The notes: a model not told the origin generated them from the letters alone. Counted from the stretch's first letter, positions 42,626 to 51,307 are shown. The stretch is DNA of 64,000 nt from Vibrio panuliri (GCF_009938205.1 NZ_AP019655.1:1364001-1428000), one strand, 5' to 3'. Made by a program: numbers and translations.

Positions 42626-43498
42626 ATGAACTATGAGGGCAAGGTATATCGACCATGGATTGAGGCTCGAAGTATTCTGATTCAAATAACGTTAGGATGC
42701 AGTATTAACACCTGCACTTTCTGTAGCATGTTTGACGATAAGCGATTTAAAGTACGTGACTTAGAGGATGTCTTAAAGGACATCGAACAAGCCAGACGAC
42801 TTTACCCCCATGTTGAATCAATCTTCTTGATTGACGGCAATGTGATGGCAGCGCGTACCGATTACCTACTGAAAGTGTTAGATAAACTTCGTTCGACATT
42901 CCCTGAATGCCAACGTATTTCTCTCTATAGCGGATTAAATGACTTTCGCCGTAAAACGACAGCAGAACTCAAAGAACTCGTTGATGCTGGTCTGAACATG
43001 GCTTACTCCGGTTTGGAATCGGGAGATCGCTTAATCTTGGAGCAAATCAAAAAACGCATGTCACCAGAGCAAGCTATCGAAGGCATGGCGATGGCAAAGG
43101 AAGCGGGAATTGAAATGTTACTGTCGTTTATTTTCGGTTTGGGTGGTCGTGAGCGCTCTCAAGAGCACATTGTTGCCACAACGGATATTCTTAATATCAT
43201 GCAGCCTGAACATATTGCGCCAATGGCTCTCGCCGTTCAACCCGGCACTGAAATGGAACGCGATGTACAACAAGGACGCTTTATTATGCCAACGCAAATG
43301 CAGGTATTAGAGGAAGAAAAGTACCTATTGGAAAACCTAAATATTGATACTTTTTACTGGGGAGATCACGGCAACAACCTTATTCAACACAAAGGTTACT
43401 TGCTGGATTCTCGCAACTGGTTTCTCAACAATGTGAACAGTGCAATTAAGAACAATCCAATGGCACAAGATAACGTTATCCAGACTTATTCTTGGTAA
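42626..43498 (+). CDS. Radical SAM protein with CX4CX2C cluster motif
   Basis: The 290-residue protein starts with GKVYRPWIEARSILIQITLGC and has the cluster motif GCSINTCTFC near residues 21-30: four residues separate the first two cysteines, where classical radical SAM enzymes have three. Proteins of this type use the 4Fe-4S cluster and S-adenosylmethionine to start radical chemistry. The TIM-barrel core follows with YSGLESGD near 130, typical of the Elp3/MiaB/NifB-like group. The C-terminal part lacks an extra cysteine cluster or known domain. The gene stands alone after a terminator, with a perfect palindrome after it. Its substrate is unknown. Confidence 0.85.
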   Translation: MNYEGKVYRPWIEARSILIQITLGCSINTCTFCSMFDDKRFKVRDLEDVLKDIEQARRLYPHVESIFLIDGNVMAARTDYLLKVLDKLRSTFPECQRISLYSGLNDFRRKTTAELKELVDAGLNMAYSGLESGDRLILEQIKKRMSPEQAIEGMAMAKEAGIEMLLSFIFGLGGRERSQEHIVATTDILNIMQPEHIAPMALAVQPGTEMERDVQQGRFIMPTQMQVLEEEKYLLENLNIDTFYWGDHGNNLIQHKGYLLDSRNWFLNNVNSAIKNNPMAQDNVIQTYSW

Positions 43499-43512
43499 GT
43501 CGCGATGAAAAT

Positions 43513-43540
43513 ACAAAGCCCTTCAATTGAAGGGCTTTGT
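43513..43540. terminator. Perfect 28-base palindrome between convergent genes
   Basis: ACAAAGCCCTTCAA and its exact complement TTGAAGGGCTTTGT abut with no spacer; it lies 14 bases after the radical SAM stop and 10 bases from the LysR stop on the other strand. Both flanks are T/G-rich outwards, so it probably terminates both genes. Confidence 0.75.
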
Positions 43541-43550
43541 TGGTTAGTGG

Positions 43551-44450
43551 CTATGACTCTTTTTCCCAGTAAGGAGGATTGCCGTAAAACTCAGCAAAAT
43601 AGTCGATAAATGCACGTACCTTAGGAGCCATTAAACGGGAACTTGGATAAACCGCCCAAATCGCGGCATTAGAAACCAACGGGTACTGGTGTAAAACTTG
43701 AACTAGCTTTCCCGAATTCAGCTCCTTGTAGGCACTCCATTTTGAATTAATGGAAATACCCAGACCATCGGTTGTGGCGTCACGCATTGCATCACCATTG
43801 TCCACGCGAACAGTGCCTTTTGCTTTAATTGTGATAGCGCCCTCGGGCGTATCAAACACCCAGTTGTCCATCCCCATCAAAAGAATGCAATTGTGCTGAA
43901 CTAAATCACTGGGATGAGTTGGTTCACCGTACTTGGCAAGATAATCTGGTGAGACACAAACAATTCGAGGATCGTCGGCAATCTTCTTCGCCACTAGGCT
44001 TGAATCCTTGAGCTCGGAAATACGAATTGCGATATCAAAACCGCCCTCAACCAAATCCAATACCGAGTCTGAAAAACGTAAATCGACATTGAGATCAGGG
44101 TAAGCCTGCAAAAAGGCTTTTAACGCAGGCATCAAATGCATACGCCCAAAAGACGCAGGGGCCGTTACGCGCAGTGTGCCACTTGGGGAAGCCTGGCCCA
44201 CACCAATCGCGCCTTTCGCTGCATCCACACTAGCCAAAACATCTTCTGCATGGGGCAAAAATGCTTCGCCCTCTTGGGTAAGCGATACTTTGCGAGTCGT
44301 CCGGTGAACTAATCGAACACCGAGCCCTTCTTCAAGTTTATTGATATGAGAGCTGGCTACCGCTGGTGATAGACCTAACTCTTGCCCAGCCATACTGATA
44401 TTGTGCGTTGAGGCCAAACGGACAAATAGTTTTAAATGCTCAATGTTCAT
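43551..44450 (-). CDS. LysR family transcriptional regulator
   Basis: The 299-residue protein has the LysR winged helix-turn-helix (first 60 residues, NIEHLKLFVRLASTHNISMAGQELGLSPAVASSHINKLEE in part) and a periplasmic-binding-like effector domain from about 90 on. The C-terminus follows the form seen in the CrgA-like subgroup. The nearest divergent gene on its upstream side is 616 bases away, at the start of the envelope cluster, so its target is not evident. It is convergent with the radical SAM gene and shares a palindromic terminator with it. Confidence 0.9.
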   Translation of the reverse strand: MNIEHLKLFVRLASTHNISMAGQELGLSPAVASSHINKLEEGLGVRLVHRTTRKVSLTQEGEAFLPHAEDVLASVDAAKGAIGVGQASPSGTLRVTAPASFGRMHLMPALKAFLQAYPDLNVDLRFSDSVLDLVEGGFDIAIRISELKDSSLVAKKIADDPRIVCVSPDYLAKYGEPTHPSDLVQHNCILLMGMDNWVFDTPEGAITIKAKGTVRVDNGDAMRDATTDGLGISINSKWSAYKELNSGKLVQVLHQYPLVSNAAIWAVYPSSRLMAPKVRAFIDYFAEFYGNPPYWEKES

Positions 44451-45066
44451 AACATTCCTTTCTATGACTCAGTCGCCATTCATACTCAAGCACCTTGAGA
44501 TTACTTGGGTATATTAAGCATAAATCAAAGCGCAATTACCATACTTGAGACGAAAATAAACCGTGTCTGCGTTCTCATTCCATCTTTGCTTATTGGTCGT
44601 CAAATCGAACTTTCGTTTACTAATCTTCTGCGCATATTCGCCGGAACAGAGCATTTTCTGAAATCATAATTTTGTATCAAGAACAAGATAAGTTTGCGAC
44701 CCCATCATAAGCTTTGTGAAGCCCCTTCAAAGCCGAAAGCGACTCCTTGAAATTACCCCATAAATATTCAACAGAACATCACATAAACCATGACATTTCC
44801 ACAACTTAAACGCGCAATTATTCAATTGAACACATTGCAGTTAGTTGATATGTCTCACACTTTATAAAACATAACTAAACTTTATAGCTAGCCCTCCTTG
44901 ATTCAATCGCATGATGTTTGTAACAATTCTAAACAAAAAAACACTCACTAATAATAATTTCATCAGTAAGCAAAGGTTTTCTATGGACGGCTCTAAATCA
45001 GATCATTTACCACCCCCAATTCCCCCTGCGACTGATCACTATTAATACTGCTTAGTCACAATAAAA
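44451..45066. other. 616-base intergenic region upstream of the envelope cluster
   Basis: AT-rich DNA between the divergent LysR gene and the first gene of the envelope cluster. It holds a possible small reading frame (44983-45045). I see no tRNA or strong hairpin. Promoters for the LysR gene and the cluster must lie here; no operator was identified with confidence. Confidence 0.6.
44983..45045 (+). CDS. Possible 20-residue proline-rich small reading frame
   Basis: An ATG with CAAAGG five to ten bases upstream opens a 20-codon frame (MDGSKSDH, then LPPPIPP, ending TDHY) that stops 22 bases before the next gene. The proline cluster contains a PPP stretch of the kind that stalls ribosomes without EF-P. 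It might be a leader peptide or a tiny protein. Nothing beyond the start signal supports it, so it is tentative. Confidence 0.3.
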   Translation: MDGSKSDHLPPPIPPATDHY

Positions 45067-45486
45067 ATGAGTTTAAAGAAGGTCTTACTGCCGATAGCAA
45101 CGCTAACCGCTATTGCCATTGGTTATGTCTTTTTTGCACCTTTTCCCGCGCCTGATTGTCGCCACTATTCAGGCGAAATGCGCATGGGCGAAGAAGTCAC
45201 AACGTTCAACTTTTCGCTTGACACAAAGATGGTCAACCTGATGACCACTTTTAACCAGCCTTTACAAGCATTAGGGATGCCTAGTGACATAAGTTATCAA
45301 TTTCAAATTCTCGCCGTGACGCAAGAAGACAACCTTTGGCGCTATCACCTAAAAGAGCCTCAAAGTGGCTTGCAGCAAGAGCTAGAAATCGCGCCTGATG
45401 GCGACCAATATTCAATTCGTTGGGTCAATGACCGAGCAAATAACATCGTTTATAAATGCATGGAATTAGATGATGCAGAACTTTAA
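45067..45486 (+). CDS. Hypothetical membrane-anchored protein, first gene of the envelope cluster
   Basis: The 139-residue protein has a single N-terminal hydrophobic helix (residues 6-24) and a soluble part that would lie in the periplasm. Two cysteines (PDCRHYSG at 31 and VYKCMEL near 132) could form a disulfide. The soluble part is beta-rich, alternating charged and hydrophobic residues. I do not know a family. Its last 17 bases overlap the start of the OmpA-like gene, so translation is likely coupled. The ribosome site before its ATG is weak. Position and coupling suggest it belongs to the same system as the next three genes. Confidence 0.72.
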   Translation: MSLKKVLLPIATLTAIAIGYVFFAPFPAPDCRHYSGEMRMGEEVTTFNFSLDTKMVNLMTTFNQPLQALGMPSDISYQFQILAVTQEDNLWRYHLKEPQSGLQQELEIAPDGDQYSIRWVNDRANNIVYKCMELDDAEL

Positions 45487-47020
45487 GAAAGTAGCTATTG
45501 CGGTCAGTGTCTCGTTGGCCGTGACCAGTTGTTCAAGTACTGGAGATTATGGTGGCATTAGTACCACCACTCTGATCGGCTGTGCTGGCGGGATGATCGT
45601 TGGTGGTCTTGCAGGTAAAGCTATTGGTGGTAAAGAAGGAACATGGATCGGTGCTGGTGTTGGTGCACTTGTCGGTTGTTCTGTAGGTTATTACTGGGCA
45701 CAACGCGAAGCAAAACTGGCGGAAGCCGCAGCCAAACAAGACGTTGAAGTCGAATTTGAGCGCATCGGTTCACCAGACGATGACGAAGTCGACAGCATGG
45801 TGGTGGTGCAGTCTAAAGCGATTATTGAAGCTGAAGCATCCGGCAATACTGAAAAAATAGAGCAAGTTGTTGGTGACTCTGAGGTCGTTGGTCTCTCTGC
45901 CACGGTTAAGGGTGATATCTTCCGTTCTGGGCAAACCAGCATCTCAAGCCGCAAGCACAAGCGCTTCTTTAGCCAGTATGCGGAAACCGTTAAACCAAGC
46001 GGTAGCGCCGTATTGATCGTCGGCCATACTGATAATACGGGCTCAGCCAAGGTCAACGCAGATGTGTCGCTAAAACGCGCCAGCAGTGTTGCCCGCGAGT
46101 TAATCCGTAACGGCATTCCAAAAGAGAACATCTATATCTACGGTGCAGGTGAGTCGCAACCTATTGCCTCCAACAACTCTGCAAAAGGCCGTGCTGAAAA
46201 CCGACGCATCGAAGTGGTGACCTTAGATAATAAACCAGAGTACGTGACCAACTACGTTCGCTACAAAGCAACGGAGCCAAGCTACGCGAAACTCAGAACC
46301 ACCGATAACATCGCTAAGCGCAGTAAAACCGTTAGCCAACAAGTGGCGAAAGGCCAAGCGACGTCGACACAAAGTACAGCAGCCATGCATGACGTGATCG
46401 ATAAAAACAATCGTCGTAGCAGCAATAGCCGCTCTTTTGTTGACTTTGGTGGTGAAGCGTATCGTGGTACGGATGAGAATCTGTTCGTCTACATTGGCGC
46501 GCGTGAAAGCAACAGTTTCTCCATTATCGGCCAAGCAGTTGCTAATACGCTGGAAGAATCATCCTGCGTTTATGATGAGCCAAGTGTCACGACTCCAGTG
46601 TTCAAAATCAGTGACGATACACGCCGTACCACTGACTACTTACCCGGTATGAACCGCACCGCTTGGGGTGGCGAAGTCAATGATCATCTGGTCGCACTGG
46701 CTCCACTGGCGGTTGACCGTAGCACACTAGAAGCAACAGAAAGCCCATCTATTTATGTTTATGAGGATTACGCTTCGAATAAGAAAGTGAAGCCTCAAAA
46801 AACACTCAAAGCCGTTGATGTCAACATCTACAACGGTTCTGAAGGCGTTATCTACAGAGCATTCGTGCAAGACAAAAATTACCCAATCAAATGTATCGAC
46901 ATCGCAGTAGACAAAAAACACAACCAAGGTGTGTTTAGTGCGTTCGCGGGCAAAATCTACTATCAAGGTCCTAAAGGCTTGATGATTGCAGACTACAAAC
47001 CAGGAAAAATCAAATCATGA
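45470..47020 (+). CDS. OmpA-domain lipoprotein with glycine zipper
   Basis: The 516-residue product begins with a lipoprotein signal (lipobox VTSC near residue 20), then a glycine-zipper segment (about 29-70, GCAGGMIVGGLAGKAIGGKEGTW in part) that could pack in a membrane, and an OmpA peptidoglycan-binding domain (about 140-252) with the signature GHTDNTGSAKVNADVSLKRA near 184-203 and GRAENRRIEV near 246. The last 260 residues have no recognised domain and end in a Lys-rich tail. The protein probably links outer membrane, or inner-membrane patch, to the cell wall. It overlaps the preceding gene by 17 bases and the next by 4. Confidence 0.85.
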   Translation: MMQNFKKVAIAVSVSLAVTSCSSTGDYGGISTTTLIGCAGGMIVGGLAGKAIGGKEGTWIGAGVGALVGCSVGYYWAQREAKLAEAAAKQDVEVEFERIGSPDDDEVDSMVVVQSKAIIEAEASGNTEKIEQVVGDSEVVGLSATVKGDIFRSGQTSISSRKHKRFFSQYAETVKPSGSAVLIVGHTDNTGSAKVNADVSLKRASSVARELIRNGIPKENIYIYGAGESQPIASNNSAKGRAENRRIEVVTLDNKPEYVTNYVRYKATEPSYAKLRTTDNIAKRSKTVSQQVAKGQATSTQSTAAMHDVIDKNNRRSSNSRSFVDFGGEAYRGTDENLFVYIGARESNSFSIIGQAVANTLEESSCVYDEPSVTTPVFKISDDTRRTTDYLPGMNRTAWGGEVNDHLVALAPLAVDRSTLEATESPSIYVYEDYASNKKVKPQKTLKAVDVNIYNGSEGVIYRAFVQDKNYPIKCIDIAVDKKHNQGVFSAFAGKIYYQGPKGLMIADYKPGKIKS

Positions 47021-48651
47021 GTGAACTAACAACTTGGCTATTACTCAACCGCATGCTTGTGGCGGGTATCAGCTCAATTATTGTTGCTATCGTTGTTTAC
47101 CTAAGCAATCGCGATATCATCAATCTATATTTAAAAGCGATGTACTACCGTCTGCCATTAATTGGTAAAAACGCACGCCTATCAAAAAGACTGGGGCTTG
47201 ATGATCAGCGTTGGTTTAACTCAGAACGCGAAGTCTGCAACAGCTTTCTACCTTTTTACGACCAGTATAATGCAGACGAGTACCACTACGAGCAATCAAG
47301 CCGCTACCTAAACAAAGTCGGCGATACCGGTATTTCGCCAATGAAATGGTATACCTGGCTTGGTCTATCAATCATGGTACTCATCGAAGCGGCTGGTTTT
47401 GCTTATGTTCTAGCCGGCTTCACCATTCAAGACGGCAGTGAGTCAATTCAAATCCAAGCCGCTGTTGGTATTGCCCTATTGATCAGTGTGCTGTTGGTTG
47501 GCTTTACCCACGCAATGGGTGGTGAACTTTACCGCAACCAACAAATCGGTAAAGTACGTCTGCATTGGAACCATGATCCACAAAAACCAGGTGTGATTGC
47601 TCCAGATCTTAACATCGGCTTGAAATCAAAAACCAATGCGCTTGATGATAACCAGCCAAGCTGGCGTCAAATGGCAAACCGTTTAGCGAAAGCAAACGCT
47701 GGTTTTACTAAATCTTGGACAATGAGCATCGTTACAGTTGTGTTCATTTCTATCGTCGCAGTAGGTGCTACCTACGTGCGTGGTCAAGTTCTTGAAAAAC
47801 TGGCGATCGAAGAGATCAGCGGTCATGAACAAGAAGGCATGGGTAGCCCATTTGATGTGCAAGACCCATTCGCTGAAAGCGCACCAGCAGAACTCACTGC
47901 TTACAATGACGAGGCGGAAGATAAAGCGTTTAGAGATGCAATTAATGCTCACAAACGTGGCGGCTGGATGACGTTTATCATGCTAGCGGTTATTTTTGCC
48001 GCGATGCAAGCATACAGTATCTACCTTGGTTTCAAGTCGACCTTCTCGGGTAAAGAATCACCAGCAGCGTACGATGCAACGTATAAGTTCTCTAACGTCA
48101 ATGCGTACATTGAGTACTACGCAGCGCAGCAAGCTAACGTTGAGCGCGTGGCTCAAAGTGTGCTTTCACACTTACAAAGCAAAATCGCAATTAACGCACA
48201 AAGAAGTGCTGGCGAACAACATGTTATTTACGCAGCAAATAATCCTTCAAGCCGCAACTTCTTGAACTACTACAAGTTACGTGCTTTGAAGAACGCCGAA
48301 ACACCGGAGTTGATTAAAACTCAATATCCAGAGTATCAGCCAGCACAACAAGCTGCGCCGCAAATGGCACCACAACCAGCACCTCAGCCAATGATGCAGC
48401 CAGCTGCGCAACCAGCGGTAGAGCCAGCGTACCAACCTGCACCTCAACCAGTTCCTCAACCGGAAATGGCACCAACGGCAGAATCGTTCCTAAGCGACGT
48501 TGATATTATCAATAAAGTGAAAAACAACGATCTTGACGGCTTAACTGACGAGCAAATTGTTGCTGCGCTTAAAGCCATCAGCAATGAACCTAAGCCAGAA
48601 ACGGCAGAAGAACGCCTTGCTCGCCTGCAAAAGCAAGCGATGACGTCATAA
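47017..48651 (+). CDS. Hypothetical five-helix membrane protein with Pro/Gln-rich tail
   Basis: I do not recognise this 544-residue protein. Transmembrane helices are at about 12-30, 112-134, 148-167, 236-255 and 317-337. Between the fourth and fifth is a 60-residue acidic loop (GHEQEGMGSPFDVQDPF...). After the fifth comes a helical region and then a low-complexity tail at about 441-485, mostly Pro, Gln, Ala and Met in a PQP-type repeat, followed by a compact charged C-terminal helix pair (SDVDIINKVKNNDLDGLTDEQ). The start overlaps the previous stop by four bases (ATGA). The VWA-like gene follows after 12 bases. The tail is of the kind used to reach across the periplasm or to bind several partners. 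Confidence 0.8.
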   Translation: MSELTTWLLLNRMLVAGISSIIVAIVVYLSNRDIINLYLKAMYYRLPLIGKNARLSKRLGLDDQRWFNSEREVCNSFLPFYDQYNADEYHYEQSSRYLNKVGDTGISPMKWYTWLGLSIMVLIEAAGFAYVLAGFTIQDGSESIQIQAAVGIALLISVLLVGFTHAMGGELYRNQQIGKVRLHWNHDPQKPGVIAPDLNIGLKSKTNALDDNQPSWRQMANRLAKANAGFTKSWTMSIVTVVFISIVAVGATYVRGQVLEKLAIEEISGHEQEGMGSPFDVQDPFAESAPAELTAYNDEAEDKAFRDAINAHKRGGWMTFIMLAVIFAAMQAYSIYLGFKSTFSGKESPAAYDATYKFSNVNAYIEYYAAQQANVERVAQSVLSHLQSKIAINAQRSAGEQHVIYAANNPSSRNFLNYYKLRALKNAETPELIKTQYPEYQPAQQAAPQMAPQPAPQPMMQPAAQPAVEPAYQPAPQPVPQPEMAPTAESFLSDVDIINKVKNNDLDGLTDEQIVAALKAISNEPKPETAEERLARLQKQAMTS

Positions 48652-48663
48652 AAAGAGAGAATC

Positions 48664-49500
48664 ATGAAAAAAGTAACATTAGCCGTATGCGCAGCGCTGG
48701 CACTTGTGAGTCAAATCGCGAATGCCGCGACACTGCGTAACGACGTACCAAGCTGTACCAATGACGTACCCGCAGAATACTACCAGCTACCGAACGAGCG
48801 CGAACTGGTTATTCTGGTTGATAAAACAATGGCTCACTCGCTGGATCAAGGTATCAAGTCTGAGTTGTACCAGAGCGTGAAACGCTTTATTCAACCAGGT
48901 GACAAGGTACAACTGGTCGAGTTTTCGTCATTCGCACAAGACAGTTACACCAAAGTGGCATTTAATGGTCAGCTTGATACCCAGCTAAGCGATGATCATC
49001 GCAGCCAGATCAAGAAGTCAGTGCTAAAGTCACTAGATAAGTGTCTGGATAAGCAGCATAACTTTATGCTGAACAAAGTGGGCATTTCGCTAAAAGCCGC
49101 GTTTCAACCGCAAGAGAAGCCAACCAACACCGAGCTAATTGGTACGTTGAGTGACATCAGCAACCAAGTGCTAACGCACTCAACAGCCAAACGTAAAGTC
49201 GTGCTTCTAATCAGCGACATGTTGGAAAATTCAGACATTACTTCGTTCTACAAGAACAACCAGACTCGCGTGATCAATCCGCAACAAGAGCTGGACCGCG
49301 TCTCAACGTCACAAATGTTTGCCAACTTCAATCAGGCGGATATTTACGTTATCGGTACGGGTGTCATTCCGGGCAACCAACAATACATCTCAGCGCAGAA
49401 GATGAACAAGTTGGAGTCTTTCTGGAAAGATTACTTTAAGCAAAGTAATGCCACCCTGCGCGGCTTTGGTAAGCCAATGCTACTTGGTGACATACGTTAA
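48664..49500 (+). CDS. Periplasmic von Willebrand factor A-like protein
   Basis: The 278-residue product has a signal peptide (to ANA at about 19-21) and a vWA-like fold: first strand and metal-site segment LVILVDKTMAHS near 48-58, with Asp53 in place, and later LLISDMLENS near 181-190 with Asp185. The MIDAS motif DxSxS reads D-K-T-M-A here, so metal binding is probably altered. VWA proteins usually mediate protein-protein contacts in complexes. Cysteines at 31 and 127 may pair. It is the fourth gene of the run, and a terminator follows. With the membrane protein upstream it likely forms part of one envelope complex. Confidence 0.8.
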   Translation: MKKVTLAVCAALALVSQIANAATLRNDVPSCTNDVPAEYYQLPNERELVILVDKTMAHSLDQGIKSELYQSVKRFIQPGDKVQLVEFSSFAQDSYTKVAFNGQLDTQLSDDHRSQIKKSVLKSLDKCLDKQHNFMLNKVGISLKAAFQPQEKPTNTELIGTLSDISNQVLTHSTAKRKVVLLISDMLENSDITSFYKNNQTRVINPQQELDRVSTSQMFANFNQADIYVIGTGVIPGNQQYISAQKMNKLESFWKDYFKQSNATLRGFGKPMLLGDIR

Positions 49501-49514
49501 TTTCTCTCATTCTA

Positions 49515-49542
49515 AGGGGCAACGTAATTTGCCCCTTTTTTC
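49515..49542 (+). terminator. Rho-independent terminator after the VWA-like gene
   Basis: AAGGGGCAA and TTGCCCCTT around CGTAAT-like loop bases, followed by TTTTTCT. It separates the four-gene run from the zinc-ribbon gene, which may need its own promoter or partial read-through. Confidence 0.9.
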
Positions 49543-49562
49543 TATTCAAATAGGGACATAAC

Positions 49563-51299
49563 ATGAAACATTGCCAAAGCACGATATTTCATGGCGATAA
49601 ATTCTGTGCTGACTGTGGAGAAGCACTCAGCAGCGTGCCAAAAAAACACAGCGTAGAAGATGTCTGCCCAGACATTTTCGATGAAGTTAGGCAGTACTAC
49701 AAAGAAGCCGAAGCAAAAACTGGCCGAGTTCTTGAGTCGAGACTTTATAAACGCTTCTCTAAAAACTCTTCACGAAACCTCGAATACTCATATTGGTGGA
49801 TCAAGCTAGAAACCAACCAAGGGGAGATAATCGAAACCTCGATTTCAGCCGAACACAAATACACCGCATCCATTGGTCGTGGCGATATTCTTACGCTCTA
49901 TTACCCAACGACTATGAATCTGTTATACAAAAAAAGCCGCGATGCGAAAAGGTTTGTTAAAGATGACCAAGCGGCACCCTGCGTCGTTGTTCATGGTGAT
50001 GACGGGCAGTGCTATACGGTTGAAAATCTCTACCCAAGCCCGCATAAAAAAACGGCTTGGCTGTGGATTGTCGCCGGTATTTTATCTGCCATTCCACTAT
50101 TTAGTTCACGCTCGGGATCTGAGGCTGCTTGGGTGGTAAGCATCGCCGTCGCATCCATCGTTCTGTTTCTGGAACTTAAACGAAATAAAAAGAAATTTGC
50201 TTTCGCCACTGCGCAATATGAAGCGTTAAACGCATCATTCAACAAGCTATTAAAAGTGACCAAATATCAATTGGGTTACAACAATATTGAGCGACCTAAG
50301 CAATCTTCAGATGTGATTTGCATTCAGTGTAATACGCGCTTACCTGAGAACAGCGGATACTGCATATGCTGTGGTAACCAAAGTGCGGTGCAAGAGCCAC
50401 CAGCGATCACCGAGCAACATGGCTCAAGTGCTGAGTTTGGCGCGATTGGCTCACTAGAACCTACTCTTGAAGCAAGCCATACCCTTCACGAAGTGGCACA
50501 ACGTGAGCATGCACAAGTCGCATCCGCGCCAACCTCGGTTTCTGTAAGCGATATTCAACGACGACTCGACGAAATATACTCTTACCACTCTCAAGGCCAA
50601 TATACCCATTACTATGCGTTGAGTGGCGCACGTCATTGGACATTAACCAATGAGTTTATCTTGGCTCGAGTTCAATCTAAATCGGTCAATACTGATGTCT
50701 CTGATGTCACTCGTCACACAACAACGACGACCGAAACCAAACATTATCGTGGCAACAACTATCAATATTCTACCTATGACACGCAACACTCTAGTTACCG
50801 TAATCGCTCATCAACGTTGAAAGGCAAGGTAATTCTCGAGTACGTATCGGGCAAAACGGCAACATTTACTCTTTCTGAAGATATCTTAGGTGACGTTGAT
50901 GTGGGGGATTGGTTAGCAATTGCCGATAGCTACCTTGAGCGCGAAGATAACTACCACTATTACTTTGAATATGCTTACAACATTTCCAAAGATAAAGAGT
51001 ACAACGATCGATCATTCGCCAACTACTCTGATGTACAAGGAACTAACGCTTGGTGGGGATGGAACTTGCTGTTTTTCATCGCCAGCATTGCGGGGATGTT
51101 CGCCAATTCAGAGGCTCTGCTCTCAATCAGTGTCATTGGTGCCATCTTGTTTAACGTTGTTGCCCTATGTAGACGAATCACTTCATCAAGCAAGAATAAA
51201 CGTCAGCGCAAAACGCTACTCAAACCGCTGCAAGCTAAGGTCTCTGAATTCAAAGAGTCCCTGCAACAGTTGAAAAAACAACTCAATGTTCTTGGCTAA
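49563..51299 (+). CDS. Zinc-ribbon membrane protein with duplicated zinc-ribbon/beta/2TM module
   Basis: The 578-residue protein seems built from two similar halves. Half one: a zinc ribbon at 4-18 with only three of four cysteines (Cys4, Cys15, Cys18; the position after CQS is Thr), a beta-rich segment about 55-120 ending GDILTLYYP, and two membrane helices about 165-180 and 189-204. Half two: a complete zinc ribbon with Cys253, Cys256, Cys267 and Cys270, a long linker and beta-rich segment about 325-455 ending VGDWLAIADS, two helices about 498-514 and 518-535, then a charged coiled tail. I know no named family. It lies 62 bases after the VWA-like gene, behind its terminator, and is the fifth gene of the cluster by position only. 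Confidence 0.78.
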   Translation: MKHCQSTIFHGDKFCADCGEALSSVPKKHSVEDVCPDIFDEVRQYYKEAEAKTGRVLESRLYKRFSKNSSRNLEYSYWWIKLETNQGEIIETSISAEHKYTASIGRGDILTLYYPTTMNLLYKKSRDAKRFVKDDQAAPCVVVHGDDGQCYTVENLYPSPHKKTAWLWIVAGILSAIPLFSSRSGSEAAWVVSIAVASIVLFLELKRNKKKFAFATAQYEALNASFNKLLKVTKYQLGYNNIERPKQSSDVICIQCNTRLPENSGYCICCGNQSAVQEPPAITEQHGSSAEFGAIGSLEPTLEASHTLHEVAQREHAQVASAPTSVSVSDIQRRLDEIYSYHSQGQYTHYYALSGARHWTLTNEFILARVQSKSVNTDVSDVTRHTTTTTETKHYRGNNYQYSTYDTQHSSYRNRSSTLKGKVILEYVSGKTATFTLSEDILGDVDVGDWLAIADSYLEREDNYHYYFEYAYNISKDKEYNDRSFANYSDVQGTNAWWGWNLLFFIASIAGMFANSEALLSISVIGAILFNVVALCRRITSSSKNKRQRKTLLKPLQAKVSEFKESLQQLKKQLNVLG

Positions 51300-51307
51300 G
51301 CCGCTCA

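Noticed and set aside
45533..46534. Long minus-strand frames inside the OmpA-like gene
   Set aside because: They lie antisense to a well supported gene with clear domains and have no ribosome sites of their own.
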